From Piromyces finnis (Eukaryota > Neocallimastigomycota > Neocallimastigomycetes > Neocallimastigales > Neocallimastigaceae), in contig MCFH01000005.1 of assembly GCA_002104945.1 (NCBI GenBank), positions 124,001 to 188,000 on the forward strand: a stretch of DNA of 64,000 nucleotides, written 5' to 3'. Within the stretch, counting starts at the first letter, position 1. The number at the start of each line of letters is the position of its first letter. Below, piece by piece: positions 47,346-60,000 of the stretch. The notes beneath the pieces were generated by a model. The model did no database searches and was not told the origin of the DNA. It saw only the letters and a list, made by a program, of their open reading frames with translations. The position numbers and the translations under genes were made by a program.

Positions 47346-47781
47346 TTTGGCTAATATTATTATTTCTTATTAGATTTTTAGTTAATAATCTTTTTTCTTT
47401 TAATTTTTCAATATTTTAATATAAAAAAAAGGTTTTTATTTATTTTAAAATTTTTAATTTTTATCTTTTAATATATTTTTATAATTTAACCTTCAAATTT
47501 ACTTCATTTGCTTTATATCACTTTCCCATTAACAAGTGTTTTTTTTTTAAAAAAATTTATTTCAATTTTTAATATATTTTAATTACATTTATTAAATATA
47601 TTATTTAATTTACTTTTTAATTAAATTACTATATTAATATTAAATTATAAATAGATTATATAATTAAAAAATAAAAAAATATTATTACACATTAAGTTGA
47701 AAATTACATGTTTTTATGTACAATAAATAAATGTCAATAAAATTAATAATTATCTTATAAAATTTTCTTATATTTATATTA
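47346..47781. other. Intergenic spacer between tandem genes
   Basis: 436 bp of A/T-rich DNA between the start of the ABHD13-like gene and the end of the Cdc20-like gene. Only homopolymer and A/T runs are visible. Confidence 0.5.
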
Positions 47782-49475
47782 TTAACGAAAATGATTCTTT
47801 TTATTTTTAATTGTTTTATAAATAGCATTATTAGATGATTCTGAATTAAAAGCAGAACTAAATGATCTTTTTGATTGTTGATTAAATACAGACCAAAACT
47901 TTAAGGTTTCATCACTTGCTACTGTTGCTACTGTTTGACCATCAGGACTTAATGCTATTTTCATTAAATGAAAAATTAATATAATATTTAAATTTTTTAA
48001 AATATTAATTAATAAATATAATTTACCAGAATATAATATACGTGAATCATGACCTTTAATATTAGATATTCGATCCATTGTTGGAAATTTCCAAATATTA
48101 ATGTCATTAGTTGAATAACCATGTGTTGTTAACAATTCCGTATAATGATTTGACCATATAATCGAAGTAATTTGAGATTCCGTTTTAATATTTTTTAAAT
48201 TTGCTTGTGTAGTAATATTCCATAAACGCAATGTTTTATCTGATATACCACCGCCAGTTGCTAAAAGATTTAATTGCCATGGACACCATGCCATTGCCTA
48301 TCATATTAAATTATATTAATACTAATTATTTAATTATATTAAAACACTATATGTATAATCAATATTAATTTTTTTACTTTTACAGCAGCATTATGATCTG
48401 CTTTTTCCATATAAGGTTTTGAAGATTTAAGATCCCACAATTTTACTAAATTATCATTTCCTCCACTTGCTAAATATTCACCATCACTTCTCCATTTTAA
48501 ACCACATATATTTGAATTATGAGCTTGAAATATGCTTATAAATGAATTTTTAATACGAACATCATTATGGTGTATAAAACCATCATTATAAGCTGATGTC
48601 AATATATTTTTATTCCATGATAAACAACCTACACGCGGTTCAATATTATTTATATTTTTACTTTTTAAATTTTCTTCCTCTTCATTTTTTGATTTTATCT
48701 TATAATCAAGTTTAGAAGTATTGTCTTGCTTTCTTTTTATTGTTCTTAATTTCCTATTATTTACAGTATCCCATATTTGAGTTTCACCCTCTGATGTTCC
48801 TATTCCTAAATAACTTCCATCATTACTCCATTTTAATGAGCATATACTACCAATTTCTTTACTATTGCCAATTGTATTAATAGTTCCATAAGTTGCATCC
48901 CATATATAAATGATAGAATCTAATGATATTGCAATTTGATTATTCAAAGACCAATCAAAAAGTTCACTATAATAATCATCGCCTATTTTTGGTGCATCTA
49001 ACACACGTTCTGGTTTGTTTGGTATAAAACGATTTATTTTTTTTATACTAATTGACTTTGAATTTATCCAAGTTGAACGAAAAATATCCTTTTCGTTGGT
49101 TGGTGGTTGACAATTATATGTAATAATTCTACTGTTTTTATCTTTATCCTCATTAGAATATATTATCTTTTCGGATTGTGCATTTATTTTATCATTTTCA
49201 ATATTCTTTATAAATAGTTTAAATTTCAATTTATTTTAATATAATTAATAATAATTAATATTGGAAGGAAAATAAAAGCAAAAAAAAAAAAAAAAAATTG
49301 TAATATAAAAAATAAATAAATAATTCACCTTATTTACTTCCTTTTTTTCATTTATCTCCTTAACTTTTGTAATTTTATATTCATTGTCTTTAACAAAAAG
49401 GTCAGAGTCATGTTTTTTTATTTTTTGTTGGGGTATTTGATTATATAAAGTTAAAGGTTTTCTTTTATATTCCAT
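47782..49475 (-). CDS. CDC20: Cdc20/Cdh1-type APC/C activator
   Basis: These WD40 proteins bring substrates and activity to the anaphase-promoting complex. Four exons are read from MEYKRKPLTLYNQIPQQKIK at 49475. NRFIPNKPERVLDAPKIGDD and YYSELFDWS give the hallmark entry to the propeller. Blades follow: GSYLGIGTSEGETQIWD, GFIHHNDVRIKN, WRSDGEYLASGGNDNLVKLW, HNAAVKAMAWCPWQLNLLAT, GGGISDKTLRLWN, HGYSTNDINIWKFPTMDR and ALSPDGQTVATVASDETL. The propeller is complete. Oddities: no C-box (DR-F/Y-IP) is seen in the roughly 110 residues before NRFIP, and the C-terminus is HFR rather than the usual Ile-Arg. It may be a diverged paralogue, or a short 5' exon may have been missed. Cdc20 and Cdh1 cannot be separated with confidence. 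Confidence 0.9.
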
Positions 49476-50028
49476 TATTAATATTCATTTATATATAAAT
49501 GCATAAAATATAAAAATATTGATACTACGTTATTTTCACTTTAAAATATATATATATTTTTTTAAATTTCTTTTTTATAAAATATATCATAAACCATAAA
49601 TTATTTGTTTTTTTTAAAAAAAAAAAAAAAAAAAATTATATAAATATTCTTATAGATAAACATAACATTTGAAATAAAAAATTTTTTTTCTTGTCCTTTT
49701 TTAAATTCTATATTTATTTATGACTATCACGTGTATATATTTAAATTTTTTTAAATATAATTAAAATATAAAATAAAATAAATTATATTGAAATATTGAA
49801 ATATTATATTGAAATAAATTTTTGAATAATTTTGAAACTCACTGTTTTTATTGAATAATATTTCCAAACGAAGAAATAAATAAATATACCAAAAAAAATG
49901 CATTGTTTTAAATAATATAAGTTTTTGTTAATTTTAATTATATAATACATATCATGTAAATTTTTATTTCCATTTAAGACATAATATGATACAATTATAA
50001 ATATGAAATGAAATGGGTAATATATAAA
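49476..50028. other. Intergenic region upstream of the Cdc20-like gene
   Basis: 553 bp that includes a T(8)A(n) palindromic run at about 49606-49636 and several A/T runs. The Cdc20-like promoter should be here; no specific element was recognised. Confidence 0.4.
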
Positions 50029-51494
50029 TTACTTTTTTTCTTTGACAATAAATGGCTCATGAAAAGCATTAACTAGACGATTTGCTTTCTGATCACCAAA
50101 TCCAGAACAGCTTACAATAGATGTAGGTGCAGCTTGAACTATGCGTTTAACAGTCTTATTATATTTCATATACATAAAAATAGATAAATAGTTATAAACA
50201 AATAAATAAATGCAATATCATATCAAAATTATATGCTAAAAATAATAAATATTGAAAGCTTTGTTTTTTTTTTGCAATACTTACTCCATAATTAGATATT
50301 AAAGTTAAAACATCAGTCTTGTTAACAGATTTGACTTGTGTAAGAAAATCTGATAACTTTAGATTACAATAATTAATATTATAAAAAAAATTTTTTTATG
50401 ATAATATATAATATACCTTTGAATAATAATCATTATCAACTTTTTCCTTAATTAAATCTGGTGGTTTATTTTCATATGATTTAAATGTTTCTAAATATCT
50501 ACCGGATTCTTCAATACTAATTTTAATATATTTTAATTTTCCAATATTTTAAAAAATAAATATTGGAAAATTAATTTATATTTTCATTATAAATATTAAT
50601 ATATATTTAATTATTCAATTACCTCCAAGAAATAACAATTGTTATATTATTATCCATAGTTAATTTTGTTAATTCTCTTATAAATAATTGATTATCTGTC
50701 TATAATACATAATATAGAAAAATTAATGTTTATTATTTTTTTTTTTTTAATTTTACTAAAGCAAAACACTAACAACATCAACGAATATTAGAAGAATCCT
50801 CAATAAGTAACGATTCCCTAATTCTTCTATTCTTCTAAAAATATACTCCGGATGTAGTCTATGATACTTTAAACTATATTAGGTTATATTTAATTTAATT
50901 ATTAATTATATTACTACTATATTTAGTTATAATTTTTATTATTATTATTATATTTTAAAAAATACCTAAGATAAAGAACACAACTTGTTTCTCCAACTTG
51001 AAAATCTGGTATAATATTACTATATTCCCAAGCTATATTTCTAATATTAAGTAATACGGGATTTCCTTTCTTTTTTTTTTTTTAAATTTTTAAAAATTGT
51101 TTTTTAAATACATATTAAAAATATGAAGGTTAAATTAAGTTTATTTTATTTTTTCTAAAAAAAATGTATATTCAAAAATAATTAAAATGAATAATAATCA
51201 ACCTGACATCGATTTACTAAAATTCTATTTGTTCTATAATTAATTTTCTTTTGAATCGGAAATGTTGGTTCATTTTGTTTTTTTGTTGTATCACTTTGTT
51301 CATTAATTTGGCTATATAAGTAAATAATATGAAAATTATTTCAAATTAATAAAAAAAAAAAAAAAATGTATTTATTATTTTAATAATTTAAATTCAAATA
51401 CTTTTATTTTTATTCTTTTATACCTAAAAGACCTTTTCTTATCCTCTGGAAATTCAAAATCAATTTCTTCAAACAAATACTCATTATCTGACAT
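50029..51494 (-). CDS. ERCC1: ERCC1/Rad10 DNA excision-repair protein
   Basis: ERCC1 is the non-catalytic partner of the XPF/Rad1 nuclease that makes the 5' incision in nucleotide excision repair. The gene starts [20 protein letters not shown] at 51494. The central domain contains [52 protein letters not shown] and [11 protein letters not shown], then [20 protein letters not shown]. The C-terminal tandem helix-hairpin-helix region has [20 protein letters not shown] and [20 protein letters not shown], ending KEKK. All family hallmarks are present and the protein is of normal length. There are about nine exons. The intron at 50518-50622 contains a perfect 17-bp inverted repeat. Confidence 0.96.
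50533..50574. repeat. Perfect 17-bp inverted repeat in an ERCC1 intron
   Basis: TTAATTTTCCAATATTT (50533-50549) and its exact reverse complement (50558-50574) are separated by 8 nt. The element lies within the 105-nt intron at 50518-50622, so the transcript could form a hairpin between the splice sites. Confidence 0.9.
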
Positions 51495-51643
51495 CTTTCA
51501 CTTTTTTTTAATTATAATGAAAATGATAAAAAATATATATATGAATTTAATTTAGTTATCCTAATTATTGCTATTATTATTATAATTATATTGTATTTTA
51601 TTACTACTTCAAAATAAATAAAAAAGTTTTAATAAATTAACAA

Positions 51644-51645
51644 AT

Positions 51646-51692
<47 letters not shown>
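51644..51692. repeat. (ATTT)n tetranucleotide array
   Basis: About 12 copies of a tetranucleotide unit, directly followed by the dispersed repeat copy at 51717. Confidence 0.9.
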
Positions 51693-51716
51693 TTATTAGT
51701 ATAAAATAAAATACTT

Positions 51717-51775
51717 TTACAATGTGGCTTATGTATTTAATTAATTACAATATTTCATATATTGTATACATTTTG
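51717..51775 (+). repeat. Dispersed repeat copy 3 (AATGTGGC motif)
   Basis: AATGTGGCTTATGTATTTAA, then TTAATTACAATATTTCATAT and ACATTTTGATA, parallel to copies at 10098 and 10783, more than 40 kb away. Confidence 0.5.
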
Positions 51776-52246
51776 ATAAATAATAAATAGCTTAATTAAG
51801 GTTGATTGATATGGCAAATTTGATAAATTGTTATTTTAATGATAAAAGAGCTAATTTATTCAGATTTCATGTATCATATTTTCAAAGTGAATATTACTAT
51901 ATAATATCCTCTTTTATTTCTATTATTTATTTATGAAGAAGTTAATATTTCTATGATTTTTTAAAACTCGAGTTCTAGGACTTAATAAAAATTTTTTATT
52001 CATCATTAGATAATATTAAATTAAATAATCTATATATATAATGATAAGAATTCCCAATAGTTTTCTCCTTTAATATAATTTAATGTCCTTAAGATGACTA
52101 TTTTTTTAGAGAATCGATTTAGAGTCATTTGAGGCTTTTAATCTGTTAGATATAACCTTGACTAGGGTTAATGATTATTACAGCTTTATTAATAAGTATG
52201 TTATTAAGAATTAAATTATTAAGCTACTAATTTACTAATTCATGTA

Positions 52247-52295
52247 TTTATTTATTTATATATATATATATTTATTTATTTATTTATTTATTTGT

Positions 52296-52354
<59 letters not shown>

Positions 52355-52355
52355 C
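52247..52355. repeat. (ATTT)n tetranucleotide array
   Basis: More than 20 tetranucleotide units, interrupted by a short (TA)n at 52259-52270 and one GTTT unit. Confidence 0.9.
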
Positions 52356-52552
52356 TAATTTTAAAATTTATTGTTCTATAATAATTTTTATTTTTTATAA
52401 TTCCATTTTTATTTCTAGAATTTTTTATTAAAACTTCAATTATTTATACAATATTTCTATATATATGCTTTTTTTTTTATTTTTTTTATTTTATTTTAAT
52501 ACAATTTTATCTTTAAATATTATAAAATTTATTAAATATATTTCACGTGAAT

Positions 52553-54759
52553 CTAATATATTAATTTCTTTGGTTTTTCCCATGGGAATGAACTTCTACC
52601 GAAGTGACCATAACAAGCAGTTTTTTCATAAATAGGATTCATTAAATCTAGTTCTTTTACGATAATACCTGGTCTTAAATCGAAATTAGATTCTATAATA
52701 TTTAAAAGATCTGCTTCAGTTTTACCTTTCATGCAGGTTCCGTATGTGTCAATAAATATAGATAATGGCTCAGATATACCAATTGCATACGATAGCTGTA
52801 CTAGAGCTCGTTTACATAATCCTTCATTAACTAATGACTTAGCTATCCAACGAGCTGCATATGCACCAGAACGATCGACTTTTGACCAATCTTTACCTGA
52901 AAAGGCACCACCACCATGTGCACCCCAACCACCATAACTATATATAAAAATATTATTGTATATATTAATATCTTAAAAAAACAGTATTTTTTTTTTTTTT
53001 TTTTTTGTTTTAATAACATACGTGTCAACTATTATTTTTCTTCCAGTTAAACCGGCATCTCCTTGTGGACCACCAATAACAAATTTTCCGGATGGTTGTA
53101 AATGATAAATTGTTTCTTCATCTAAATATTTTTCTGGGATTACAGGCTAATTGTTATTTTTTTTTTTTTTTTTTTAATTAAGAAAAAAAAATTTTTTTAT
53201 GAATTAATATGCATTATTAATTATTATTTATAAATTATTGTTATCATTTATTAATATTCAATAAAAATTACTTTTATATATTTTTTTAAATAAGCTTATA
53301 CCTTTATAACATTTTCAAGTAATTGTTTTTTTATTTCATTTAACTTTATTGATTCAGAGTGTTGAGCTGAAATAACAACAGTATGAACACGTCTTGGAAT
53401 AGTGACACCGTCTTTAATTTTATATTCAATAGTTACCTTAAAAAGTTATTTAATAAATAATATTATTAATAATAAACATAATTTTTATCAAGTAAAAAAT
53501 TAAATATATTGTAAATATATATATATATAACATACTTGAGTTTTAGTGTCAGGTCTTAACCACGATAATTCACCATTTCTTCTTAATTTGCTCATTCTAT
53601 AATTTAATTTATGAGCTAAAAGTATTGATAATGGCATACACTCTTTGGTTTCATTTGTTGCATAACCAAACATAATACCCTGTAATAATTGAAAAATATA
53701 TTAATATTAATGATAATAAATGTTAATATTTTGTTAATTTATTTTTATATTACAAAAATGAAAATATAACATACCTGATCTCCTGCACCAATATTTTCAA
53801 TATTACCGCCATTTTGAACTAAACCTTGAGAGATATCTGAAGACTGTTGTTCAATAGCTACTAATACATTACATGTTTTATAATCAAATCCTATATTATA
53901 AAAAATAGTTTTATATAAATAATTTGTAATATAATAATTTAATAAATAATTAATTCTAACATACCTTTTGATGAATCATCATATCCAATTCTTTTAATAG
54001 TTCTACGAACAATTGATTGATAGTCAAGCTTTGCCTTTGATGAAATTTCTCCAAATACAAGAATCATTCCAGTTTTTGTTGCAGTTTCACATGCAACCTT
54101 TGAAAATGGATCTTGACTAAGACATTCATCAAGAATAGCATCTGAGATTTGATCTGCAATTTTATCTATGTAAATTATAAAATTCATTAATATATATTAT
54201 ATTTTTATTTCTAAAAATATTTTTGTATTATATCAACACTTTTAACTTTAAAAATTATTTTTATACTTTTATATACATCAATTAATAATATAATATCCCT
54301 AAATCTAAACATTTAAATTTATATTTTTTAATAATATAGAAATTACATTATACCTGGATGACCTTCTCCAACTGATTCTGAAGTAAATAATATAGAATCA
54401 GGATATTTACATTTTATAGGTTTTTTCTTATAACTACTATTACTGAAGTATCTTTTTGATAAATTTATTTTAGTATTTATAAATTTTGGTACTATTTGGG
54501 ATGGAGATACTGTTTTATAACTAAATAACTGTTTTTCAAATAAACAATTCGAATTTTTTATACGCTGTTCCCTTACTTTTTTGGAATTTAGGAATAATAA
54601 GCTACTAGAAGTAGTATAACTTCTTTCTTCATTATGTGATATATTATTATTTCTAAAAGAATTAATTTTTGTTAAGGAAATAGGAGAAATAACATTTGAT
54701 AATAAATTACTAGTATAATTTGTGCCTTTACTTAAAAAGGTTTGAATATATAATGACAT
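52553..54759 (-). CDS. SAM2: S-adenosylmethionine synthetase with N-terminal extension
   Basis: The enzyme makes S-adenosylmethionine from methionine and ATP. About seven exons. The catalytic core starts [19 protein letters not shown] across the intron donor at 54353, so the HPDK motif is intact. ATP-site signature 1 is [15 protein letters not shown] and signature 2 is [39 protein letters not shown] and [17 protein letters not shown] complete the family. The unusual part is the N-terminus: the ATG at 54759 adds about 120 residues before the core, rich in Ser, Asn, Lys and Arg and poor in acidic residues (for example [20 protein letters not shown] and [15 protein letters not shown]). Most such enzymes begin only a few residues before this point. 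A targeting presequence is one reading. An internal Met start is less likely because the extension is one uninterrupted frame. Confidence 0.96.
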
Positions 54760-56322
54760 ATTAAGATTCTATTTTTTTTTTTTTTTTCTTTGAAAATAAA
54801 AGTATTAATAATAATATTTATGTAATATTTATAACAATTATATTTCAAAGTAATTAATAAAATTTAAATTTAATCAAATATAATTTTAGATTAATTTCTT
54901 AATTAACAATATTATTTTCATAAATTAAAAATTGTTAGTAATAATATGTTGTGTATTTTTTCTTCAATGATTATTTAAATTTAAATCCAATGTATTGAAT
55001 TATTTCATATTATAGTAGAATTTTTATATATTTAACAGTCAAAATGTTTTTAATTTTATATTATATATAATAATAATAATAATAATAATAAAAATATATA
55101 TATTAATTTTAGAGATGATAGGTAAAATTAAATAAATACGATTTAAAAATCAAATATTTCTCTTAAATGTAGAATACCGAGGCCATTACGTAATATTAGA
55201 TTAATATAAATAATTGTAATATAAACTTTAATATATATAAATAAATAAATTTTTCTTTTTAAAAAAAAATCATTTTAAAAAGAGAAATTATATATAAACA
55301 TTTATTTTATTTTAAATATTCAATTATTAATGTTTTTTATTTGCTAATATTTACTATAATTGATGTTTATTTTTTTGAAATTGTTCATTAATTATAATAT
55401 ATTAATTTATATCATAAATTCATTAATTAGTAATATTATTTATTAAAAAGAAATATTAATTGGTATAATGGTATTACTATTAAGACGATATTTATGTTTA
55501 ATATATTTATTTTTTAATATAATATTATCTAAAAATTAATATTTTATATTACATATTATGAACAAAAAAAAATACATTACACAAATTTGTAAAAGTGTAT
55601 ACATCATTAAGAATTTGTATTATCTAAATTAAAAATGATCAATACTACATTTAATAAAAAATTAATTATAATTGTTAAAGCTTTACATTTTCTTTTTAAA
55701 CAAATATAAAATTTTAATTTAAAAGTTTAAATATACATTTTTGTAGTTAATAAATCATTTTATCATATATTAATTTTTATTATCTTCACATTAATTAATT
55801 TTATTTATTTTCAATAATATTAAATAAATAATAAATATTTGAGCTTTTCAATTTTAAAAATTTATAAAAATTTAAATTTTTATTTCCTTTAAAAATTAGC
55901 ATCAATATAAAAAAGAATAAGATTGTAAAAAAGAGTATATAATTTATTACGATCAATTCTAAAAGAAAGAAAAAATAATAATATTCATAATAAATTTATA
56001 TTATATTTTATTATATTATACAAGTACTATTATTATATAAAGTTTTCTATTATTTTGGTGTAAATTTTATATAAAAGAATACATCAATTAGTTTTAAAAA
56101 AACTAATTAAATAAATTTTAATCTTTTTTTTTTCTAAGAATTAATTTGTTATACACTATTTAAATAATATATATATAAGAATAAAAATCAAAAAAAAAAA
56201 AAAAAAATATTTACAAAATTTGTATGAGAAAAAATATTCAGTGGTGACATTAATAATCAGAATAATTGATCAAAAAATAAAAAAAAATAAAAAAAAAAAA
56301 AGCCACAAGATTATTTAACTAT

Positions 56323-56367
<45 letters not shown>

Positions 56368-57056
56368 ATTAATTTTATTCTAAGGAATAAAGAAAAAATT
56401 TTCCTAAATATTCATATATATATTTAATCCACTTTATTCAATTTAGTTTATTAAAATTAAGATTGAATTTTTCGCCTACCTTTTTTTTTTCTGTATTTAT
56501 ATTTATTCCACATAAGAAGAAGATAGATAATAACTCTGTAAATATCAAGATAAAAATATCTTTAAAGGTAAATTCTTTTTTTCCTATCAAAGGAATAGAA
56601 AATTATTTTTATAATAGTTTCTTATGTTTTATTAAATCCATCTTATAATTACTAAAATAAAAAAAAAAAAAATCCTTAAATATGAAGAAACTTAAAGCAT
56701 TATATTTTAAAAATTAAAAATTATATAGTATTATTGTTGTATTTTAATATACTTATGATATATATTAATATAATATATTTTCTTAAAGAAAATAATAAAA
56801 AAAAAAAAAAAAAAAAAAAAAAGAAGATATTTATTCTGTTTTTATATAAAATTTCAATAAAATTTCAATGAAATTAAATAATATATATTTATTTTATTTT
56901 TATATAAAGATTTATTATTAAATATTAATAAAAATCATTTATTTTATTAATTACTTCATTTCCATAGCTCAAGTATTCTCTAAAGTTCTTGAACAATATT
57001 TTTGTCCATACATCTCATATATATTAAATTTATCATATATACTTAAAGGTAAAAAT
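54760..57056. promoter_or_regulatory. Divergent intergenic region between SAM synthetase and the Nab3-like gene
   Basis: About 2.3 kb holding both promoters and probably a long 5' leader for the Nab3-like gene (56940-57056 is less A/T-simple than its surroundings). A poly-T run of about 40 nt lies at 56323-56362 and a poly-A run near 56798-56822. No gene was found on either strand. Confidence 0.4.
56323..56362. repeat. Long poly(dT) tract
   Basis: About 40 uninterrupted T residues, the longest homopolymer noticed in the window. Confidence 0.9.
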
Positions 57057-60000
57057 ATGTATTACAACAATTCGGCAGGTGCTAATATTAGCAATGCCAA
57101 TTCAAATGGAGGTAGTGCAAGTTCTAATAACTCTAATAACAATACTAATAATGGACATGGTTTGATAAATAATAAAAGTTCTTATTTAAGAAACCAATCG
57201 TCAATCTCTAATATAAATAATTCACAAAATTCCAATTATATAAACTCACATAGTTCTTCAAATCCAGCTATGAGAAATAACTCAAATAATAATTTAAATA
57301 TGTACCAAAGTTTAGGTGGAATGACTGGAATGTTAAATAATGTGAATATGAACATGAACATGAACATGAACCATGGCATTCCAATGAATATTGGAATGTT
57401 AGGCCATGGAAATAATAATAGTGGAAATTCTAACAACAACAACAACAATAATAATAATAATGAAAGTAATGGCGGCAGTAATACTGGTAATGGTATAAAT
57501 CCTTTGGGAATTAATTCAATGAATATGATGAATTCGATGAATTCTATGATGATGAACATGATAAATAATAATCAGAACATAAACAATATAAATGGTATGA
57601 TGCCAATGAATGGAATGTCAATGAATAATATAAATATGAACATACCAAATATGAAAATGAATATGATGCCTAATATGCAAAATATGAATGTAAATTCAAT
57701 GATGGGTATTAAAAACAAAGTATTTTATAATTCTAATTCATCTGTAATTAATGGTCTTCCAAGAGATTCACGTTTATTTATTGGTAATCTTGCTAGTGAG
57801 AAAACAACAAAAGCTGGTTTAGCACAGATTTTCAGCCGTTATGGTAATATTTATGAAATTGTTATTAAAAATAGTTATGGTTTTATCCAGTTTGATAATC
57901 GTGATAGTTGTCAAAAAGCTATTAACAATGAAAACAGAAGAAATATTGGTGGTTTACCAATTGGTAATTTTATGTTTCTAGTTTTTAATATGAATTATAT
58001 TATTATAAAAACACTATATAAAATTATATGTTTTCTAATTATATAAAAATAAAATATTATATATTATATAATATTTATATAAATATTCATTAAATAATAA
58101 AGATTTAAAAGTTTCAAAAAGTCGTCAAAATAATCAAAGAAATAATAGAAATAATGAAAGAGATAGAAATAGAATGAGAGACAGAAGTCGTAGTAGAAGT
58201 CGTGATCGTGATAGAGAAAGAAGTAGAAGAAGCAGAAGCAGAAGTAGAAGTAGAAGTAGAATAAGAGACCGTGACAGAAACAGAGATAGAAATAGAGATA
58301 GAAGCAGAAGCAGAAGCAGAAGCAGAGAAAGAGAAAGAGATAAAAATAGAGAAAGAAGAAGAGATCGTAGCCGTAGTAGAAATAGAGATAGAAATAAAAG
58401 TCGTAGTAGGGATAGAGATAGAAGCACTAAAAATAAAGATAAAGGAAAGGATAGATTGTCATTAAAAGAAAAGGAAACAAAAAATGATGAAAGCAAAAAA
58501 ATAGAAAAAAATGCTAAAAATAGCAATAAGAGTGAAACACGAGATGAAGAAGAAAGTAAAGATGAAGTTAAAAAAGAAAATGATGATGAATATAAAACAA
58601 AAGAAGATATTAACGAGAAGGAAAAGGAACAATCGAGTAATCAAATGGAAATTGACAAAGAAATAAATAAAAATGATGAAGCTAAAAATGATGAAATTAA
58701 AAATGATGATAAAGAAAATGATGAAAATAAAAATGATGAAATTAAAAATGATGAAATTAAAAATGATGAAATTAAAAATGATGAAATTAAAAACGATGAA
58801 ATTAAAAATGATGAGATTAAAAATGATGATATAAAAAATAAGGAAAATAAAAAGAAAGATAAAAAAAATGATGGAGCTGAAATAACATCATTTAATAATA
58901 AAGAAAAAGATATTATCAATTCAAAAAAAGAGGATAATAGAGAAATTGAAAGTGATAGGGAAGATATTGATATTAAGAATGATGATAATGAAAATGATAA
59001 TAAAAGAGATAATAATGAAAATAAAAAAGATGATAGTGAAATTGAAATTAAAAACATTAAAAAAGACGATGATGAATGTAAGAAAAATAATGAAATTGAT
59101 AATAAGAAGGATAATAATGTAAAGGAAGAAACATCAATATCTAAAGACAAATCCAAAAATGAAAATTCAAAAGAATCTCTTGATTCTAAAAAAGATAAAG
59201 ACAAAAAAGAAAAAAGCAATAGAAATGATCGCGATCATAAAAATGATAAAAACAAATCTAATAGCAAGAAATCATCAAAAAGAGAAAAAAATAAAAGTAA
59301 TAATAGTAATAACAAAAAAAGTAAAACTGATAATGATAATTCAGAAGAGAGTGGTTCTACTGAATCAAATTCAGATAATCGCGATTCAAGTAGACATGAT
59401 AAAAATTCAAGATCCAGCAGAGATCATCATCGCCATGATCATGATTATCATCCATATAGTAGAGACCATCATCGTCGTAACAGATCATCAAGTAGAAATA
59501 GAAAAGATGAACGTCAAAGAAGATCGCGTTCAAGAAGTAATTCCAGAAGAAGTAGTAGCATCAATAGAAATAGAGAAGATAGATATCAAAGAAATAGAAG
59601 AAATAATAATAATAATAAAAGAGTTCATGTTGAAAAGCATTCAAATACCGACTTTACACCTCCAAAAAGAAATGGGCCAATTCCAATTTGTCAAATGGTA
59701 GTCATTGGTGATGTTGAAAAGTAAGGAATTTAAAATAATATTTATATTATATTTTTATTACATTAAGGTTTTAATTTAATAAAAATGATTATAACTTAAA
59801 ATACTTTCTAATATAATTAATAAGGGATATTATTAATGAAATTGAAAATGGAGCAAAAAAAGGTAATATTAGAATGGAAACATTATACATCAGTCCAAAG
59901 TATTCTATCCCAGTTGTTATTGAGCAATTTAAACTTGAAGGTGTTAAAGCTGTTATTGTAATTGAACGTGAAACAAAAACAATTATATTACGTATATTTG

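Larger units (their letters stand above)
51495..52552. other. Intergenic region with tetranucleotide arrays and a dispersed repeat copy
   Basis: About 1.06 kb between ERCC1 and SAM synthetase. It contains an (ATTT)n array at about 51644-51692, a second at 52247-52355, and a dispersed-repeat copy from 51717. The stretch 51960-52200 is less A/T-simple than its surroundings (for example TTAGATATAACCTTGACTAG near 52143) and may be remnant mobile DNA. No open frame of interest. Confidence 0.6.

Noticed and set aside
57236-59219. Minus-strand Leu/Ser-rich open frames opposite the Nab3-like gene
   Set aside because: Shadows of the RS and Asp/Glu/Lys repeats on the plus strand.
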